Source: Clostridia bacterium (GTDB lineage Bacteria > Bacillota > Clostridia > UMGS1810). Taken from it: DNA of 7,892 nt. Position 1 is the stretch's first letter, and every line of letters begins with the position of its first letter. The DNA is taken from positions 1 through 7,892 of the forward strand of contig JAGBXL010000164.1 of assembly GCA_017629325.1 (NCBI GenBank), read 5' to 3'. A model generated the notes under the pieces. The model did no database searches and was not told where the DNA came from. It saw nothing but the letters and a program-made list of their open reading frames with translations. Made by a program: the position numbers and the translations under genes. This document shows positions 7,486 through 7,892 of this stretch, one piece after another.

Positions 7486-7560
7486 CAGGCAGGAGCAAGG
7501 TCTCACCTTCGGTTCGGTCGGCGATAAGCGATTGCCACCGGCAATCATCGCCCCTGCCCT
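7486..7560. repeat. GC-rich palindromic element in the priA-def gap (possible MITE or REP-like repeat)
   Basis: About 75 bases with 47 G or C by hand count sit between AT-rich flanks. Three nested or adjacent inverted repeats are visible. The outer arms are GGCAGG (7488-7493) and CCTGCC (7553-7558). Inside are a small hairpin AAGGT/ACCTT (7497-7501 with 7505-7509, loop CTC) and a long arm made of GGCGAT/ATCGCC (7520-7525 with 7547-7552) plus GATTGCC/GGCAATC (7530-7536 with 7540-7546, loop ACC), with a four-base bulge. Together they would fold as a three-way junction with the outer arms as terminal inverted repeats. No ORF is supported in it and no clear target duplication flanks it. It is not a standard terminator, because no U-run follows the stem on the minus strand. 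I infer a dispersed mobile or structural repeat; an RNA processing or regulatory element is the alternative. Confidence 0.6.
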
Positions 7561-7578
7561 ACATTTTTCATTACGCTA

Positions 7579-7892
7579 TTATAACATACTGTTAGGATTA
7601 ACATCTATGGATATTGTAACTTCTTTTTTATTTGACAAATGCTTTTTATATATTTTATCAATTGCATTATATATATCTTTTTTATAGGGTGTTTTTAAAA
7701 GGAAACGATATCTGTATTTTCCATTTAATCTATACATTGGTGCTTCGGAGGGGTTAAAAGATACTCCTGAAAAGCCCTGTTTTTTAAGTTCAGCCATAAG
7801 GTTATTATAAAAGCTTTCTGCCTCTTTTTTTGCATCGTTTTGATTTTTGCATGAGAAAACAAAATTTATAAACTCACTAAAGGGTGGATACA
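7579..7892 (-). CDS. priA: Primosomal protein N' (replication restart helicase PriA), C-terminal end only
   Basis: PriA recognises stalled or repaired replication forks and reloads the replicative helicase. Only the last 103 codons are in the window, and the reading frame is open to its right edge. The full protein is normally 730-830 residues, so both the helicase core and the zinc-binding insertion are missing from view. The identification rests on the PriA C-terminal domain: YPPF near the beginning of the visible part, then SEAPMYRLNGKYRYRFLLK (the family's conserved region around the P-x-R-x-x-x-x-YR motif) and a terminal strand TISIDVNPNSML, where IDVNP is typical of the PriA end. An ATG at 7797 is internal, not a start. 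Its position just before def agrees with the priA-def-fmt order of other Firmicutes. Confidence 0.9.
   Translation of the reverse strand, partial: YPPFSEFINFVFSCKNQNDAKKEAESFYNNLMAELKKQGFSGVSFNPSEAPMYRLNGKYRYRFLLKTPYKKDIYNAIDKIYKKHLSNKKEVTISIDVNPNSML

Larger units (their letters stand above)
1..7892 (-). other. Conserved priA-def-fmt-peptidase-rsmB-rlmN-prpC-prkC-rsgA gene cluster
   Basis: All nine genes run in one direction. From def to rsgA the junctions are between a 4-base overlap and a 26-base gap, with no terminator hairpin plus U-run seen between them. This supports one transcription unit of at least eight genes that continues beyond the left edge. Whether priA is co-transcribed is open, because 123 bases and the palindromic element lie between it and def. 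The cluster matches the B. subtilis order except for the added peptidase gene. Confidence 0.85.

Noticed and set aside
7472..7498. Possible promoter for def: TATAAT on the minus strand (7477-7472) with a TTGCTC about 15 bases upstream at the edge of the palindromic element
   Set aside because: Transcription would begin around 7465, inside the def ribosome binding site (7464-7469), the -35 match is poor and the spacer is short. The AT-rich stretch explains the match by chance.
7486..7560. Intrinsic terminator after priA
   Set aside because: The stems are strong, but on the minus strand the outer arm is followed by TGAAAAC with no U-run, and on the plus strand the T-run begins well after the stem and there is no plus-strand gene to terminate.
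7148..7687. 179-codon open frame on the plus strand across def, the palindromic element and the end of priA
   Set aside because: It is antisense to two well-identified genes, has no ribosome binding site or recognisable domain, and owes its length to the codon pattern of def on the other strand.
1..7892. Defence system, prophage, CRISPR array, toxin-antitoxin pair, tRNA or rRNA gene
   Set aside because: Coding sequence from nine recognised housekeeping genes covers almost the whole window. The only gap above 100 bases holds the palindromic element, and no repeat-spacer pattern or RNA gene fold was seen.

Overview
The window is a stretch of conserved bacterial core chromosome from a low-GC Gram-positive organism, most likely a member of the Clostridia. 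All nine genes lie on the minus strand, so transcription runs from the right end (about 7892) to the left end (1). In that order they are priA (only its last 103 codons), def, fmt, a YugP-family zinc metallopeptidase gene, rsmB, rlmN, a PP2C phosphatase gene (prpC/stp type), a PASTA-domain Ser/Thr kinase gene (prkC/pknB type), and rsgA (first 168 codons, cut at the window edge). This is the order known from Bacillus subtilis (priA-def-fmt-rsmB-rlmN-prpC-prkC-rsgA), with the peptidase gene added between fmt and rsmB. The lineage call rests on that order, the low GC, the strong AGGAGG-type ribosome binding sites, the PASTA kinase/phosphatase pair and the YugP-type peptidase. I cannot name a genus.

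Layout. The genes from def to rsgA are packed very tightly. Junctions are +1 base (def/fmt), +2 (fmt/peptidase), a TAATG overlap (peptidase/rsmB), +26 (rsmB/rlmN), +4 (rlmN/prpC), a TAATG overlap (prpC/prkC) and an ATGA overlap (prkC/rsgA). I see no intrinsic terminator and no convincing internal promoter, so these genes are probably one translationally coupled transcription unit. The only real non-coding gap is the 123 bases between priA and def. It holds a compact GC-rich element (about 7486-7560) that folds into nested inverted repeats and looks like a small dispersed palindromic repeat or MITE-like insertion.

How the genes fit together. Fmt formylates initiator Met-tRNA and Def removes the formyl group from new proteins. 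RsmB and RlmN methylate 16S and 23S rRNA, and RsgA is a GTPase for late 30S assembly, so most of the operon concerns making and starting ribosomes. PriA restarts stalled replication forks. The phosphatase/kinase pair is the standard membrane signalling module that reads cell-wall fragments through its PASTA domains. In B. subtilis it is linked to ribosome GTPases, including the RsgA orthologue. The peptidase is a predicted membrane zinc protease of unknown substrate.

I found no undescribed multi-gene system here. The most notable items are the palindromic element before def, the odd TTG start of rlmN with an in-frame ATG-GTG-TGA just upstream, and the membrane peptidase lodged in a translation operon.
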